DNA from: Kosakonia oryziphila
Lineage (GTDB): Bacteria > Pseudomonadota > Gammaproteobacteria > Enterobacterales > Enterobacteriaceae
Reading direction: 5' to 3'
Assembly: GCF_900094795.1 (NCBI RefSeq)
Contig: NZ_FMBC01000047.1
Span: forward strand, 1-36,203
DNA length: 36,203 bases
How positions within the stretch are numbered: the stretch's first letter is position 1; the number at the start of each line of letters is the position of its first letter. Positions 1-8,421 of this stretch are shown here, one piece after another. The notes beneath the pieces are model-generated. The model made no database searches, was not told the DNA's origin, and worked only from the letters and a program-made list of their open reading frames with translations. Position numbers and translations under genes: made by a program.

Positions 1-283
1 TGCGCAGGAACCAGCGGTACGCTGTATTGACCTGGATTTCCTTCACCAGCCGGCGTTCAGAGGGAATGCCAAAGAGATAGCCTGGCAGCATCATCTTAAT
101 CAGGCGTACCGGGTCAATGGCGGGCCTGCCGTTATCAGCGCAGTAGAGGTGTTTTACGGCATCGCGGATAAATTCAAAGTCGATGGTGGCATCAATTTTA
201 CGTACCAGATGGTCTTCGGGAACGAGTTCCTCAAGGGTGACCATTTCAAACTGGTACTGTTGTGGGGCAGGTTCTCTGAGCAT
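1..283 (-). CDS. IS1182-family transposase, N-terminal part (cut by window edge)
   Basis: The minus strand reads from an ATG at 283 to the left edge without a stop, giving 94 residues. It begins MLREPAPQQYQFEMV and continues LEELVPEDHLVRKID, then NGRPAIDPVRLIKMMLPGY and PSERRLVKEIQVN. This is the N-terminal DUF772-type region typical of IS1182/IS5-group DDE transposases (established family knowledge). The catalytic acidic residues lie beyond the window. Nothing in the visible part is broken, so whether the gene is intact cannot be judged. It reads away from mrcA. Confidence 0.85.
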   Translation of the reverse strand, partial: MLREPAPQQYQFEMVTLEELVPEDHLVRKIDATIDFEFIRDAVKHLYCADNGRPAIDPVRLIKMMLPGYLFGIPSERRLVKEIQVNTAYRWFLR

Positions 284-320
284 GGCGGTCAGTCCGTTAA
301 TTGTACTGACCTTATTAGAT

Positions 321-350
321 CAAAGTCCTGACCTTACGGCCAGGACTTTG
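321..350. repeat. Perfect 10-bp inverted repeat at the IS end
   Basis: CAAAGTCCTG at 321-330 is exactly repeated in reverse complement at 341-350, around a 10-base spacer. It lies between the transposase start and the mrcA terminator. It could be a subterminal transposase-binding repeat or an RNA hairpin that limits transcription into the element. The sequence alone does not choose between these. Confidence 0.7.
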
Positions 351-362
351 TCAGCAGTCTGA

Positions 363-386
363 AAGGGCGCTGCTGCGCCCTTTTTT
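363..386 (+). terminator. Hairpin between the IS end and mrcA
   Basis: AAGGGCGC at 363-370 pairs with GCGCCCTT at 375-382, followed on the plus strand by T at 381-386. This is a strong intrinsic terminator for plus-strand transcription entering mrcA antisense. On the minus strand the same stem follows the mrcA stop but has only a short T tract (TTTC), so it may act in both directions with unequal strength. Confidence 0.7.
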
Positions 387-408
387 GCTTCCCTGGATTC
401 ACGCGCTA

Positions 409-2961
409 TCAGAACAGTTCGTGTGTTTCCCCGTTATCAATTATCGTCGTGCCCACTTCATGTACTGCCTGCTGCGTTGGCTGAGTTCCTTCTATGAAGT
501 ACTCCTGACGGCTGCTGCCACCACTGGCCAACTGGCCAGTGCTGCGGTCGATGTTGACGGTGAGCACGCCTGGCGGCGGCGTTAACGGATCTTCCGGCAC
601 ACCATCCAGCACCACTTTCATGTAAGCATCCCAGGCTGGCTGGGCGCTTTTCGCCCCGCCTTCATAACCGGAAATTTGATCTTTAATCGCTCCGGAAGCA
701 GTGGTTCGCCCCAAATCGCGACGATGATCGTCAAAACCGATCCACACGGAAGTGACAACACCCGGACCATAACCAGAGAACCAGGCATCTTTCGAGCTGT
801 TGGTGGTACCGGTTTTACCGCCGATATCGTTACGCTTGAGATCGCGTCCCGCGCGCCAGCCCGTACCCTGCCAACCTGGTTCGCCAAAGATGTTGCTGTT
901 CAGCGCGCTTTTAATCAGGAATGACAGCGGCGTGCTAATCACATGCGGCGCATACTCTTCGCCACCGCTGCGTTGAACCAGCGCCTGATTTGCCTGCTCC
1001 AGTTGTGGCTGTGGCACTGAGCTGTTCTGCTGCGCCTGTGACGTGGCGACGTTTTCCATGTCTTTATTTTCAAGCACATTTGATTTCGGCGTTTCGCCGT
1101 AAATTACCGGAATGTCGCAATCGGCACACGCCACTTTCGGGTGCGCTTCAAATAGCACGTTACCCTGATCGTTTTCGATTTTCGTGATGTAGTACGGATC
1201 GACCAGGAACCCACCGTTAGCCATCACCGAATAGCCTCTTGCAACCTGCATCGGCGTAAATGAGGCTGAGCCCAGCGCCAGTGATTCGGTATGCACAATG
1301 TTTTGCGCCGGGAAACCAAAACGCTGTAAATACTCTGCGGCATAATCGACGCCCATCGCACGCATCGCACGTACCATTACTACGTTCTTCGATTGCCCCA
1401 GCCCCTGGCGCAGACGGATTGGACCGGCATATTCATCCGGCGAGTTCTTCGGCCGCCAGTCGGAACCCGCACCCACATCCCAGCGGGAAATCGGGGCATC
1501 GTTAAGAATGCTTGCCAGCGTCAGGCCTTTATCCATCGCCGCCGTGTAAAGAAACGGTTTGATGTTCGAACCCACCTGGCGCAGCGCCTGAGTCGCTCGG
1601 TTAAACTTGCTCTGGTTAAAATCGAAGCCACCGACCAGCGCCAGTACCGCGCCATTATGCGGATTGATAGAGACCAACGCAGAGTTTACATCCGGCACCT
1701 GCGCCAGCCACCAGGCGTTATCGACCTGGCGTACCCAAATCTGCTGCCCGGCCTGTATAGCATCCGTCACTTTACGTGGCGTAGCGCCCTGCTGCGTATC
1801 AGAGCGGTAAGGGCGAGCCCAGCGGACGCCGTCCATGCGCAATGAAACCGATGTACCATCAGCCATCATCGCCACGGCTTCTTGCGGATTTGCGCTGGTG
1901 ACGACCGCCGGAGAGAGTGGCCCATATGTCGGCAGGGTTTTCAGTGAGTCCGTGATTTTTTTACTGTCCCATGCGGCTTCACCGATTTTCCACAACACAT
2001 TCGACGGACCGCGATAGCCGTGGCGCATGTCGTAATCCATCACGTTATTGCGTACGGCAGTCTGCGCAGCCTGCTGCACTTTACGCGTAATGGTGGTGTA
2101 GACGCGGTAGCCATCCTCATAGGCTTTGTCGCCATAACGGGCGACCATATCCTGACGTACCATCTCGGAAAGATAAGGCGCGGAGAAAGCAATTTCCGGC
2201 GCATGGTAGTTTGCGTCTATCGCCTCGCTGCGCGCCTGGTCGGCTTGCTGTTCAGTGATATAACCTTCACTCTCCATACGCGCCAGCACAACGTTACGAC
2301 GTGCGGTTGCCCGTTCAAGCGAATAGAGTGGATTAAAAGTAGATGGCGCTTTCGGTAAACCGGCAATCACCGCCATCTCACTTAGCGTCAGTTGATCAAC
2401 TGACTTACCAAAATAAACCTGCGCCGCAGCGCCCACGCCATAAGCGCGATAGCCGAGGTAGATTTTGTTGAGGTAAAGCTCAAGGATCTCGTCTTTGCTT
2501 AACAACTGCTCAATACGGATCGCCAGGAACACCTCTTTGATTTTACGCATCATGGTGCGTTCCGGGCTCAGGAAGAAGTTACGCGCTAACTGCTGCGTAA
2601 TCGTACTTGCTCCCTGTGAGGCATGGCCGGAGAAGAGCGCTATGCTGGCGGCACGGAAAATCCCCACCGGGTCAACACCGTGGTGCTCATAAAAACGGCT
2701 ATCTTCAGTAGCGATAAACGCTTTTACCAGTTCTGGCGGAATTTGGCTCAGGGTCAGCGGGATGCGGCGCTTTTCACCATACTGTGCAATCAATTCGCCA
2801 TCTGCGCTGTACACCTGCATTGGAATCTGTAACCGGACGTCTTTGAGCGTCGCGACGTCGGGTAACTGCGGCTCAATATATTTGTACAGACCGTAAATCG
2901 AGCCTGCTCCCAGCAGAATGCAAAAGACTGCAAGGATGAATAAATACTTTACGAACTTCAC
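409..2961 (-). CDS. mrcA: Penicillin-binding protein 1A (bifunctional glycosyltransferase/transpeptidase)
   Basis: Class A penicillin-binding protein that polymerises and cross-links peptidoglycan at the inner membrane. A hydrophobic anchor is at the N-terminus (LFILAVFCILLGAGSIYGLY). The GT51 domain shows EDSRFYEHHGVD and QGASTITQQLARNFFL. The transpeptidase domain has the acylated Ser in GSNIKPFLY, the SKN motif and KTGTTNSSKDAWFSGYG. I use the GTG at 2961 (VKFVKYLF), which gives 850 residues, the K-12 length. An in-frame ATG at 2985 would add eight residues; neither start has a strong Shine-Dalgarno. Divergent from hofM; the 3' end abuts an IS1182 end. No frameshift is seen. Confidence 0.96.
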   Translation of the reverse strand: MKFVKYLFILAVFCILLGAGSIYGLYKYIEPQLPDVATLKDVRLQIPMQVYSADGELIAQYGEKRRIPLTLSQIPPELVKAFIATEDSRFYEHHGVDPVGIFRAASIALFSGHASQGASTITQQLARNFFLSPERTMMRKIKEVFLAIRIEQLLSKDEILELYLNKIYLGYRAYGVGAAAQVYFGKSVDQLTLSEMAVIAGLPKAPSTFNPLYSLERATARRNVVLARMESEGYITEQQADQARSEAIDANYHAPEIAFSAPYLSEMVRQDMVARYGDKAYEDGYRVYTTITRKVQQAAQTAVRNNVMDYDMRHGYRGPSNVLWKIGEAAWDSKKITDSLKTLPTYGPLSPAVVTSANPQEAVAMMADGTSVSLRMDGVRWARPYRSDTQQGATPRKVTDAIQAGQQIWVRQVDNAWWLAQVPDVNSALVSINPHNGAVLALVGGFDFNQSKFNRATQALRQVGSNIKPFLYTAAMDKGLTLASILNDAPISRWDVGAGSDWRPKNSPDEYAGPIRLRQGLGQSKNVVMVRAMRAMGVDYAAEYLQRFGFPAQNIVHTESLALGSASFTPMQVARGYSVMANGGFLVDPYYITKIENDQGNVLFEAHPKVACADCDIPVIYGETPKSNVLENKDMENVATSQAQQNSSVPQPQLEQANQALVQRSGGEEYAPHVISTPLSFLIKSALNSNIFGEPGWQGTGWRAGRDLKRNDIGGKTGTTNSSKDAWFSGYGPGVVTSVWIGFDDHRRDLGRTTASGAIKDQISGYEGGAKSAQPAWDAYMKVVLDGVPEDPLTPPPGVLTVNIDRSTGQLASGGSSRQEYFIEGTQPTQQAVHEVGTTIIDNGETHELF

Positions 2962-3013
2962 TGGAGATTTCCCATTAAGAGTCATTTGGGCAGTTTATAA
3001 ACAACCGCGCGGT

Positions 3014-3019
3014 AGTATA
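3014..3019 (-). promoter_or_regulatory. Candidate -10 box for mrcA
   Basis: Read on the minus strand this is TATACT (5/6 to TATAAT), about 30 bases upstream of the upstream ATG of mrcA. No convincing -35 lies at 16-18 bases. The 95-base gap between mrcA and hofM must hold both divergent promoters. Confidence 0.4.
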
Positions 3020-3080
3020 AAGGCAACCCTGATGCATTGATATAGCGTCATCCCCGTAGACGATAAGGAGATCGTAACTT

Positions 3081-3866
3081 ATGGCATTCAGACACTGGCA
3101 AATTGGGCTGCATATTCAACAAGATGGTATATATATTGTGGCGCTTGCCGCCACACGTGGTGGTCAGGCTTTACGCCGCTGGTGGCACTTTCCTTTACCA
3201 GCAGGAACGATTGTTCAGGGGCGTATTAAAACACCTGAAACGCTTCTCGTCGCGCTGCGTCCCTGGCGACAATCCTTACCGCAACGGCACTGTGTTCGAC
3301 TAGCCTTTCCCGCCGTACAAACTCTGCAAAAAAAGCTACCGCGCCCGGTTATTGCGCTGCGCGAAGAGGCGATTAACCGCTGGGTATCACAGACGATGGC
3401 GCGAGAGCTGGAAATGGCGGAAAACGAGCTCTGCTTTGATTTTACGGAAGATGAGTCAGCGAAAACTTATGGTGTGACTGCGGCGCAGAATAAAGACGTA
3501 GCGGTGCTACTCGATATGGCGCAGGCCCTCTCGCTGCACCTCTCTTCTATTACGCCTGATGCCAGTGCGTTGCAGGCTTTACTGCCCTGGCTCGCGCCAC
3601 CTGCCCGTTGCCTGGTGTGGCGCGACGAACGGCAATGGTTATGGGCAACAAAAGAGAGTTGGGGCCGGCGTGTGCAAGAGGATGCCGATAGCGTTGTTCA
3701 GTTAGCCAGTGTGTTGGGGCTACCTGCGGATGAAATGGTACAGTGCAGCGATTTACCCGGGGGCTTCGATTGCTGGAGCGTAGTACATTCACGTCAACCG
3801 CCGTTGCCGGCAGTAGGTGATCGCTATGCTGTCGCTCTCGGGCTGGCCATCGCCAGGGGATATTGA
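3081..3866 (+). CDS. hofM: HofM, PilM-like actin-fold assembly protein
   Basis: First gene of the hofMNOPQ cluster, related to pilMNOPQ/comABCDE, which builds the DNA-uptake or type IV pilus inner-membrane platform. At 261 residues it is about the K-12 size (259). Shared landmarks are FRHWQIGLHIQQ at the N-terminus, the TPDASALQ segment, and a C-terminal YAVALGLAIARGY resembling the last actin-like motif. It is much more diverged from K-12 HofM than the flanking mrcA and aroK are. An AAGGAGAT Shine-Dalgarno precedes the ATG. The stop overlaps the hofN start (TGATG). In E. coli the cluster is linked to use of DNA as a nutrient; function here is inferred. Confidence 0.9.
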   Translation: MAFRHWQIGLHIQQDGIYIVALAATRGGQALRRWWHFPLPAGTIVQGRIKTPETLLVALRPWRQSLPQRHCVRLAFPAVQTLQKKLPRPVIALREEAINRWVSQTMARELEMAENELCFDFTEDESAKTYGVTAAQNKDVAVLLDMAQALSLHLSSITPDASALQALLPWLAPPARCLVWRDERQWLWATKESWGRRVQEDADSVVQLASVLGLPADEMVQCSDLPGGFDCWSVVHSRQPPLPAVGDRYAVALGLAIARGY

Positions 3867-4402
3867 TGGCTGGCGTGAATTTTCTGCCCTGGCGGCAATA
3901 CCGGCGGCGACGCAGCGTACGTCTTTGGGCGAGCGTCTTTATCGCCAACCTCCTGCTGACAGGCGGCGCAGGTGTGCTTTGGCGGGCATCAGTAGCTATC
4001 GAGCTTTACGGGCGGGTTCTCTGGCAGCAAGCCGATGCGACATTGCTCGCCTCGCTGGTGGCAGCTAAAGAACCTTTGCTGGCGCGGCAGGAAGCGTGGC
4101 GCAAGGAGCAGGTTCGCCGGCAGCGCCGACAGGATACGTTGGCGTGGCGGCTTCGTTTGCTTAGCCTGGCCGCAAATCTCCCACAGAACACATGGCTGAC
4201 GCAACTGCGTTGGCAGCAACATCAATTGTCGTTATCAGGCCTTGCCAGTTCGGTTAGGGCATTAGCTGTACTTGAGCAGCAACTGCGTGGCATCGCGGGG
4301 TTTCAGTTACAACAAACCGGTGCAATGGAGCGGGATGTACAGGGGCGCTGGCAATTTCACTACCAGCTTAAGAAGGAGATCGATGATGCCCCTGAACGCT
4401 GA
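3866..4402 (+). CDS. hofN: HofN, PilN-like inner-membrane assembly protein
   Basis: A bitopic protein of 178 residues. It has a short basic cytoplasmic N-terminus with the PilN-type motif VNFLPWRQYRRRR, one hydrophobic segment (SVFIANLLLTGGAGVLW) and a long Arg/Gln-rich periplasmic helix, then an alpha/beta C-terminal domain containing WLTQLRWQQHQLSLSGLA. The NFLPWR motif is the docking peptide that binds the PilM-type partner in homologous systems (family knowledge). The ATG overlaps the hofM TGA by one base, so the two are probably translationally coupled. An in-frame TTG one codon upstream is less likely. Confidence 0.9.
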   Translation: MAGVNFLPWRQYRRRRSVRLWASVFIANLLLTGGAGVLWRASVAIELYGRVLWQQADATLLASLVAAKEPLLARQEAWRKEQVRRQRRQDTLAWRLRLLSLAANLPQNTWLTQLRWQQHQLSLSGLASSVRALAVLEQQLRGIAGFQLQQTGAMERDVQGRWQFHYQLKKEIDDAPER

Positions 4403-4847
4403 TTTCTGGTTTGTGCTGCCGCCATGGCAACGTACGGCATGCTGGCTGCTGAGCATTTTTTGCGGCTTGCTTTTGGTGTGGTGGTTAGCCATTTCCCCGC
4501 TTAATGCAGCGCAGGCACAGTTAATCATTCAGCAAAGCGCTCAACAGGCGGCATTACAGGCTCAGTGGCGCACACTACGTGCATTATTCCCACCGACAGA
4601 AAGTGTGTCCTTACCCGCTGCGCAACCTTTTAGCCCTCTGGATTTTCAGGAGACCAACAGGCAGCTCATCCGCTGGCAGCCTGGAAAAAATGGGGGGGAG
4701 CTGGTGCTGGAAACCCGCTGGGAAGCGGTGACAGAAACCTTTGTGCGCCTGGCCAGTTGCGACATACAGGTTCCGGCATTTTCGCTGACAGCGGGTACTG
4801 ATTTGTTGCGTTTTACCCTGCAATTGGAGCATGACGATGATCGTTGA
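4386..4847 (+). CDS. hofO: HofO, PilO-like inner-membrane assembly protein
   Basis: 153 residues with a membrane segment (ACWLLSIFCGLLLVWWLAI) after a short N-terminus, a coiled-coil stretch rich in Gln/Ala, and a C-terminal ferredoxin-like domain with FSPLDFQETNRQLIRW and LRFTLQLEHD. Adjacent ATGs at 4383 and 4386 both fit. GGAG at 4375-4378 is 7 bases from the second, the better spacing, so 4386 is chosen. It overlaps the end of hofN. PilN/PilO-type proteins form periplasmic heterodimers that align the secretin with the inner-membrane platform. Confidence 0.85.
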   Translation: MPLNADFWFVLPPWQRTACWLLSIFCGLLLVWWLAISPLNAAQAQLIIQQSAQQAALQAQWRTLRALFPPTESVSLPAAQPFSPLDFQETNRQLIRWQPGKNGGELVLETRWEAVTETFVRLASCDIQVPAFSLTAGTDLLRFTLQLEHDDDR

Positions 4848-5235
4848 ACGCGTGGTTTTTGCCTGTGCGTTATGCCTGCTGCTGAGTGGAATGCGCGACC
4901 CCTTCCTGCCGCCGCCGGATACCTGCAAGATCGCCCAACTGGATCAGTGGCTGTTTCGCGGCACGATTCAGGGCAAGCATATGGTGGGCATATTGCGTGA
5001 CGCCAATAAACACTGGCATCGGGTCGCTGTGGGTGAGTTATTGTCAACGGGCTGGCGCGTTATTTCTATCACCGTGGATGAACTGCAAATTTCCACGGGT
5101 AAGGATTGCATCCCGGCGCAATGGCGCTGGAAACGAGATGGAACTCAGAATGAAAAAATGGATAGTGGGCCTTATGCTCTTCGCCCTGCATCACGCCAGC
5201 ACAGCGACAACGCAGCTCGTCACACTGATCGTTGA
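4831..5235 (+). CDS. hofP: HofP, PilP-like pilotin/linker protein
   Basis: 134 residues, equal to the K-12 protein. A short hydrophobic N-terminus (VVFACALCLLLSG) leads into MRDPFLPPP, the conserved start of the mature domain, then WLFRGTIQGKHMVGIL and GWRVISITVDELQ as in PilP-like beta domains. The start overlaps hofO by 17 bases (ATG at 4831; ATG at 4837 also possible). Its last 86 bases overlap the start of hofQ in another frame, so the HofP C-terminus and the HofQ signal peptide share DNA. In related systems PilP links the inner-membrane complex to the secretin. Confidence 0.85.
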   Translation: MTMIVERVVFACALCLLLSGMRDPFLPPPDTCKIAQLDQWLFRGTIQGKHMVGILRDANKHWHRVAVGELLSTGWRVISITVDELQISTGKDCIPAQWRWKRDGTQNEKMDSGPYALRPASRQHSDNAARHTDR

Positions 5236-6382
5236 TGATGTACCGGTTACACAGGTGCTACAGACGCTGGCCGCGCTTGAAAAGCAAAATATGGTGATCC
5301 AGAAAGACATCAGCGGCACGTTATCGCTGCACTTAACCGATGTCCCCTGGCGGCAGGCGTTGCAAACCGTGGCGGAAAGCGCCGGATTAACGCTCAGTCA
5401 GAAAGGGACAATCTGGCAGGTTCACTCCGCGTCATGGCAGCAACAAAAGCAGGCGGAACAGGATGCCCGGCACGCCCGACAAAAAAAGAATGCCCCGCTG
5501 CAAACGCGTAGCATCGTGTTGCGCTATGCGGAGGCAGAAGAACTGGCAAAAGCGGGAGGAAAATTGCTTAGTCCGCAAGGCGCGATAACCGTGGACTCGC
5601 GGCTTAACCGCTTGCTGATCCGGGATAATAAAGAGGGGCTGGCAACGTTTGAAAAATGGGTGGCGCAAATGGATTTACCGGTCGAGCAGGTTGAGCTGGC
5701 GGCGCATATTGTCACCATCAACGAAAAAAGCCTGCGTGAGCTGGGCGTGAAATGGGGGTTGGCGCAGAGCGCCGAAACAGCGCGTGGGCAGATAAATGCG
5801 TTATCTGCGGATCTCTCTGCTCCCAATGCCAGTACACGCGTGGGGTTCAATATTGGCAGTATTAATGCCCGTTTGCTCGATCTGGAGCTTTCCGCGCTGG
5901 AGCAAAAGCAGCAGTTGGAGATTATCGCCAGCCCACGTCTACTGGCTTCCCACCGTCAGCCCGCCAGCATCAAACAGGGAAGCGAAATTCCTTATCAGGT
6001 TGCCAACGGCGAAAATAATACCTCGGTCGAATTTCGCGAGGCAGTACTGGGGATGGAAGTGACGCCAACGGTGTTGCCTGATAAACGTGTTCGTCTGAAG
6101 CTGCGTATCAGTCAGAATATGCCAGGTCAGGTGCTACAACAGTCCGGAGGCGAAGCCCTGGCGATTGATAAGCAGGAAATTGAAACACTGGTGGAGGTAA
6201 AAAGCGGCGACACGCTGGCGCTTGGTGGAATTTTTTCGCAAAAGCGCACCACAAATAAAAACCAAATTCCGGGGCTTGGGTCTCTGCCTGGCATTGGCCA
6301 GCTATTCCGTCAGGATGGAAAGAATAGCGAACGACGAGAGCTGGTCGTATTCATTACCCCACGGTTGGCGGCGGTACATTAA
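5150..6382 (+). CDS. hofQ: HofQ, outer-membrane secretin
   Basis: 410 residues, close to the 412 of K-12. A signal peptide (MKKWIVGLMLFALHHASTA) is followed by an STN-like domain (VTLIVDDVPVTQVLQTLAAL and SLHLTDVPWRQALQTV), a secretin N-domain (RSIVLRYAEAEELAKAGGK and LNRLLIRDN), and the C-terminal secretin beta-domain with IIASPRLLASHRQPASIKQG, EIPYQV and RRELVVFITPRL. The start is the ATG inside hofP that encodes a proper signal sequence; the longer upstream reading is antecedent frame only. It is the last gene of the cluster and intact. HofQ would form the DNA-uptake pore. Confidence 0.93.
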   Translation: MKKWIVGLMLFALHHASTATTQLVTLIVDDVPVTQVLQTLAALEKQNMVIQKDISGTLSLHLTDVPWRQALQTVAESAGLTLSQKGTIWQVHSASWQQQKQAEQDARHARQKKNAPLQTRSIVLRYAEAEELAKAGGKLLSPQGAITVDSRLNRLLIRDNKEGLATFEKWVAQMDLPVEQVELAAHIVTINEKSLRELGVKWGLAQSAETARGQINALSADLSAPNASTRVGFNIGSINARLLDLELSALEQKQQLEIIASPRLLASHRQPASIKQGSEIPYQVANGENNTSVEFREAVLGMEVTPTVLPDKRVRLKLRISQNMPGQVLQQSGGEALAIDKQEIETLVEVKSGDTLALGGIFSQKRTTNKNQIPGLGSLPGIGQLFRQDGKNSERRELVVFITPRLAAVH

Positions 6383-6426
6383 ACCTGCCGTAATCCTCCT
6401 TTTTCTGCGGAACTTGGTTCAGGTGT

Positions 6427-6455
6427 TTGACGTGAGAGATGATTTAGCTTACAAG
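6427..6455 (+). promoter_or_regulatory. Candidate sigma-70 promoter upstream of aroK
   Basis: TTGACG at 6427-6432 and TACAAG at 6450-6455 are separated by 17 bases. This lies 45 bases after hofQ and leaves a leader of roughly 200 bases before aroK. aroKB promoters are known in this interval in E. coli; the exact correspondence is not checked. The rest of 6383-6668 shows no gene. Confidence 0.5.
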
Positions 6456-6668
6456 GAGTACCGATTTGAGCGTCAGTGGTCTCCGTCGTATAGCAAGCAG
6501 CATGAAGGATAACGTGTTTATTCAGTTGCCAAACAAGCCGGAGTACTGAGATAATTTTCGATCTGACTCTCGCACTATCGCATATGAGGTTTCAGTTCAT
6601 GTCCTGCTACGCTGGGTATCTGTGAAGCGGGTTTATCATCAACGAATAGTCTTAGTAGTACCGAAAAA

Positions 6669-7190
6669 ATGGCAGAGAAACGCAATATCTTTCTGGTTGG
6701 GCCTATGGGTGCCGGCAAAAGCACTATTGGGCGTCAGTTAGCTCAACAACTCAATATGGAATTTTACGATTCTGATCAAGAGATTGAGAAACGAACCGGA
6801 GCTGATGTGGGTTGGGTCTTCGATGTTGAAGGTGAAGAAGGCTTCCGTGATCGCGAAGAAAAAATCATCAATGAGCTGACGGAAAAACAGGGCATCGTTC
6901 TGGCGACTGGCGGTGGTTCTGTGAAATCTCGCGAAACCCGTAATCGTCTCTCCGCCCGTGGAGTAGTGGTGTATCTGGAAACCACTATCGAAAAGCAATT
7001 GGCTCGCACTCAACGTGATAAAAAACGCCCGCTTCTGCAAGTGGATGCGCCACCGCGAGAAGTACTGGAGGCGCTGGCTGACGAACGTAATCCTTTGTAC
7101 GAAGAAATTGCAGACGTGACCGTTCGTACCGACGACCAGAGTGCTAAAGTGGTCGCAAACCAGATTATCCATATGCTGGAAAGCAACTAA
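6669..7190 (+). CDS. aroK: Shikimate kinase I
   Basis: Phosphorylates shikimate to shikimate 3-phosphate in the chorismate pathway; cytoplasmic. 173 residues, the full family length. The P-loop GPMGAGKST is at residues 11-19. The shikimate-binding region has [18 protein letters not shown], the substrate-binding Gly motif is ATGGGSV, and the lid carries Arg residues ([11 protein letters not shown]). It heads the aroK-aroB-damX-dam-rpe-gph-trpS superoperon, all on the plus strand with gaps under 100 bases. Nothing unusual is seen. Confidence 0.98.
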   Translation: MAEKRNIFLVGPMGAGKSTIGRQLAQQLNMEFYDSDQEIEKRTGADVGWVFDVEGEEGFRDREEKIINELTEKQGIVLATGGGSVKSRETRNRLSARGVVVYLETTIEKQLARTQRDKKRPLLQVDAPPREVLEALADERNPLYEEIADVTVRTDDQSAKVVANQIIHMLESN

Positions 7191-7244
7191 TTCTGGCTTA
7201 ATAACAGGCCTGCGGGTTTAAGCAACTAAGGTGGATGTCGCGTC

Positions 7245-8333
7245 ATGGAGAGGATCACCGTCACTCTTGGGGAACGTAGTTACCCGATTACCATCGCGGC
7301 TGGTTTGTTTAACGATCCAGCTTCCTTTTCGCCTTTGAAGTCTGGTGATCAGGTTATGCTGGTTACTAATGAAACATTGGCTCCGCTCTATCTTGATAAG
7401 GTTCGCCACGTTCTTGAACAGGCTGGCGTGAAGGTCGATAGCGTGATTCTTCCCGACGGCGAGCAGTACAAAAGCCTGGCGGTGATGGATACCGTATTTA
7501 CTGCTTTGTTGCAAAAACCACACGGGCGTGACACGACACTGGTTGCTCTGGGCGGCGGCGTAATCGGTGATTTAACCGGTTTTGCAGCGGCCAGTTATCA
7601 GCGCGGCGTACGCTTTATTCAGGTTCCAACCACACTTCTGTCTCAGGTCGATTCCTCCGTTGGTGGTAAAACGGCGGTAAATCACCCCCTTGGCAAAAAC
7701 ATGATCGGTGCCTTCTACCAGCCTGCGTCTGTCGTTGTTGACCTTGATTGTCTTGCCACCCTTCCCGCCCGTGAACTCTCCTCCGGTCTTGCTGAAGTGA
7801 TCAAATACGGCATTATTCTTGACGGTGAGTTCTTTGACTGGCTGGAACAAAATATGGATGCGCTTCTGCGTCTCGACGGCCCGGCGATGGCATACTGCAT
7901 CCGACGTTGTTGTGAGCTTAAAGCCGAAGTTGTTGCTGCCGATGAGCGGGAAACCGGCTTACGTGCTTTACTGAATCTGGGGCATACCTTCGGCCATGCT
8001 ATTGAAGCGGAAATGGGCTACGGTAACTGGCTACATGGCGAAGCTGTCGCGGCTGGCATGGTGATGGCGGCGCATGCTTCTGAGCGTCTTGGCCAGTTCA
8101 GTAAAGCAGATACGCAGCGTATCAAGACGCTGCTCAAGCGTGCTGGTCTGCCAGTGCAGGGACCGCATGAAATGACGGCGGAAGCCTATCTGCCACATAT
8201 GATGCGCGATAAAAAAGTGCTGGCGGGGGAAATGCGCTTAGTGCTCCCGTTAGCCATAGGGAAGAGTGAAGTTCGCGGCGGAGTGTCGCACGGCGTAGTA
8301 CTTGGCGCTATTGCTGATTGCCAGCAGGCGTAA
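7245..8333 (+). CDS. aroB: 3-dehydroquinate synthase
   Basis: Converts DAHP to 3-dehydroquinate, the second shikimate pathway step, using NAD and a divalent metal. 362 residues as in E. coli. The N-terminal nucleotide-binding half has LPDGEQYKS and [19 protein letters not shown]. The C-terminal half carries the metal ligands in GLAEVIKYG (Glu), [12 protein letters not shown] and NWLHGEAVA (His). It starts 54 bases after aroK and is co-transcribed with it in E. coli. Intact. Confidence 0.98.
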   Translation: MERITVTLGERSYPITIAAGLFNDPASFSPLKSGDQVMLVTNETLAPLYLDKVRHVLEQAGVKVDSVILPDGEQYKSLAVMDTVFTALLQKPHGRDTTLVALGGGVIGDLTGFAAASYQRGVRFIQVPTTLLSQVDSSVGGKTAVNHPLGKNMIGAFYQPASVVVDLDCLATLPARELSSGLAEVIKYGIILDGEFFDWLEQNMDALLRLDGPAMAYCIRRCCELKAEVVAADERETGLRALLNLGHTFGHAIEAEMGYGNWLHGEAVAAGMVMAAHASERLGQFSKADTQRIKTLLKRAGLPVQGPHEMTAEAYLPHMMRDKKVLAGEMRLVLPLAIGKSEVRGGVSHGVVLGAIADCQQA

Positions 8334-8421
8334 CTATTAGAAAGGTCTGGTCACCTATTGCGTGACGTTTAACTTCGGGCGCTATGCATGTTGTGGCATA
8401 CGCCTTTGTGTGGGGTGTTAA

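Larger units (their letters stand above)
1..360 (-). mobile_element. End of an IS1182-type insertion sequence
   Basis: The transposase start at 283 is followed by about 75 non-coding bases up to the mrcA terminator hairpin. The element's terminal repeat probably lies near 345-362, but the other end and any target duplication are outside the window, so the boundary is approximate. The insertion sits just downstream of mrcA, where K-12 has nudE; whether nudE survives beyond the element cannot be seen. Confidence 0.7.

Noticed and set aside
7218..7523. Open frames antisense to aroB and elsewhere opposite strong genes (for example 12093-13103 opposite trpS)
   Set aside because: They mirror the codon pattern of the sense genes, have no ribosome sites or recognisable domains, and the sense genes are certain. 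The long trpS antisense frame is a by-product of codon bias.
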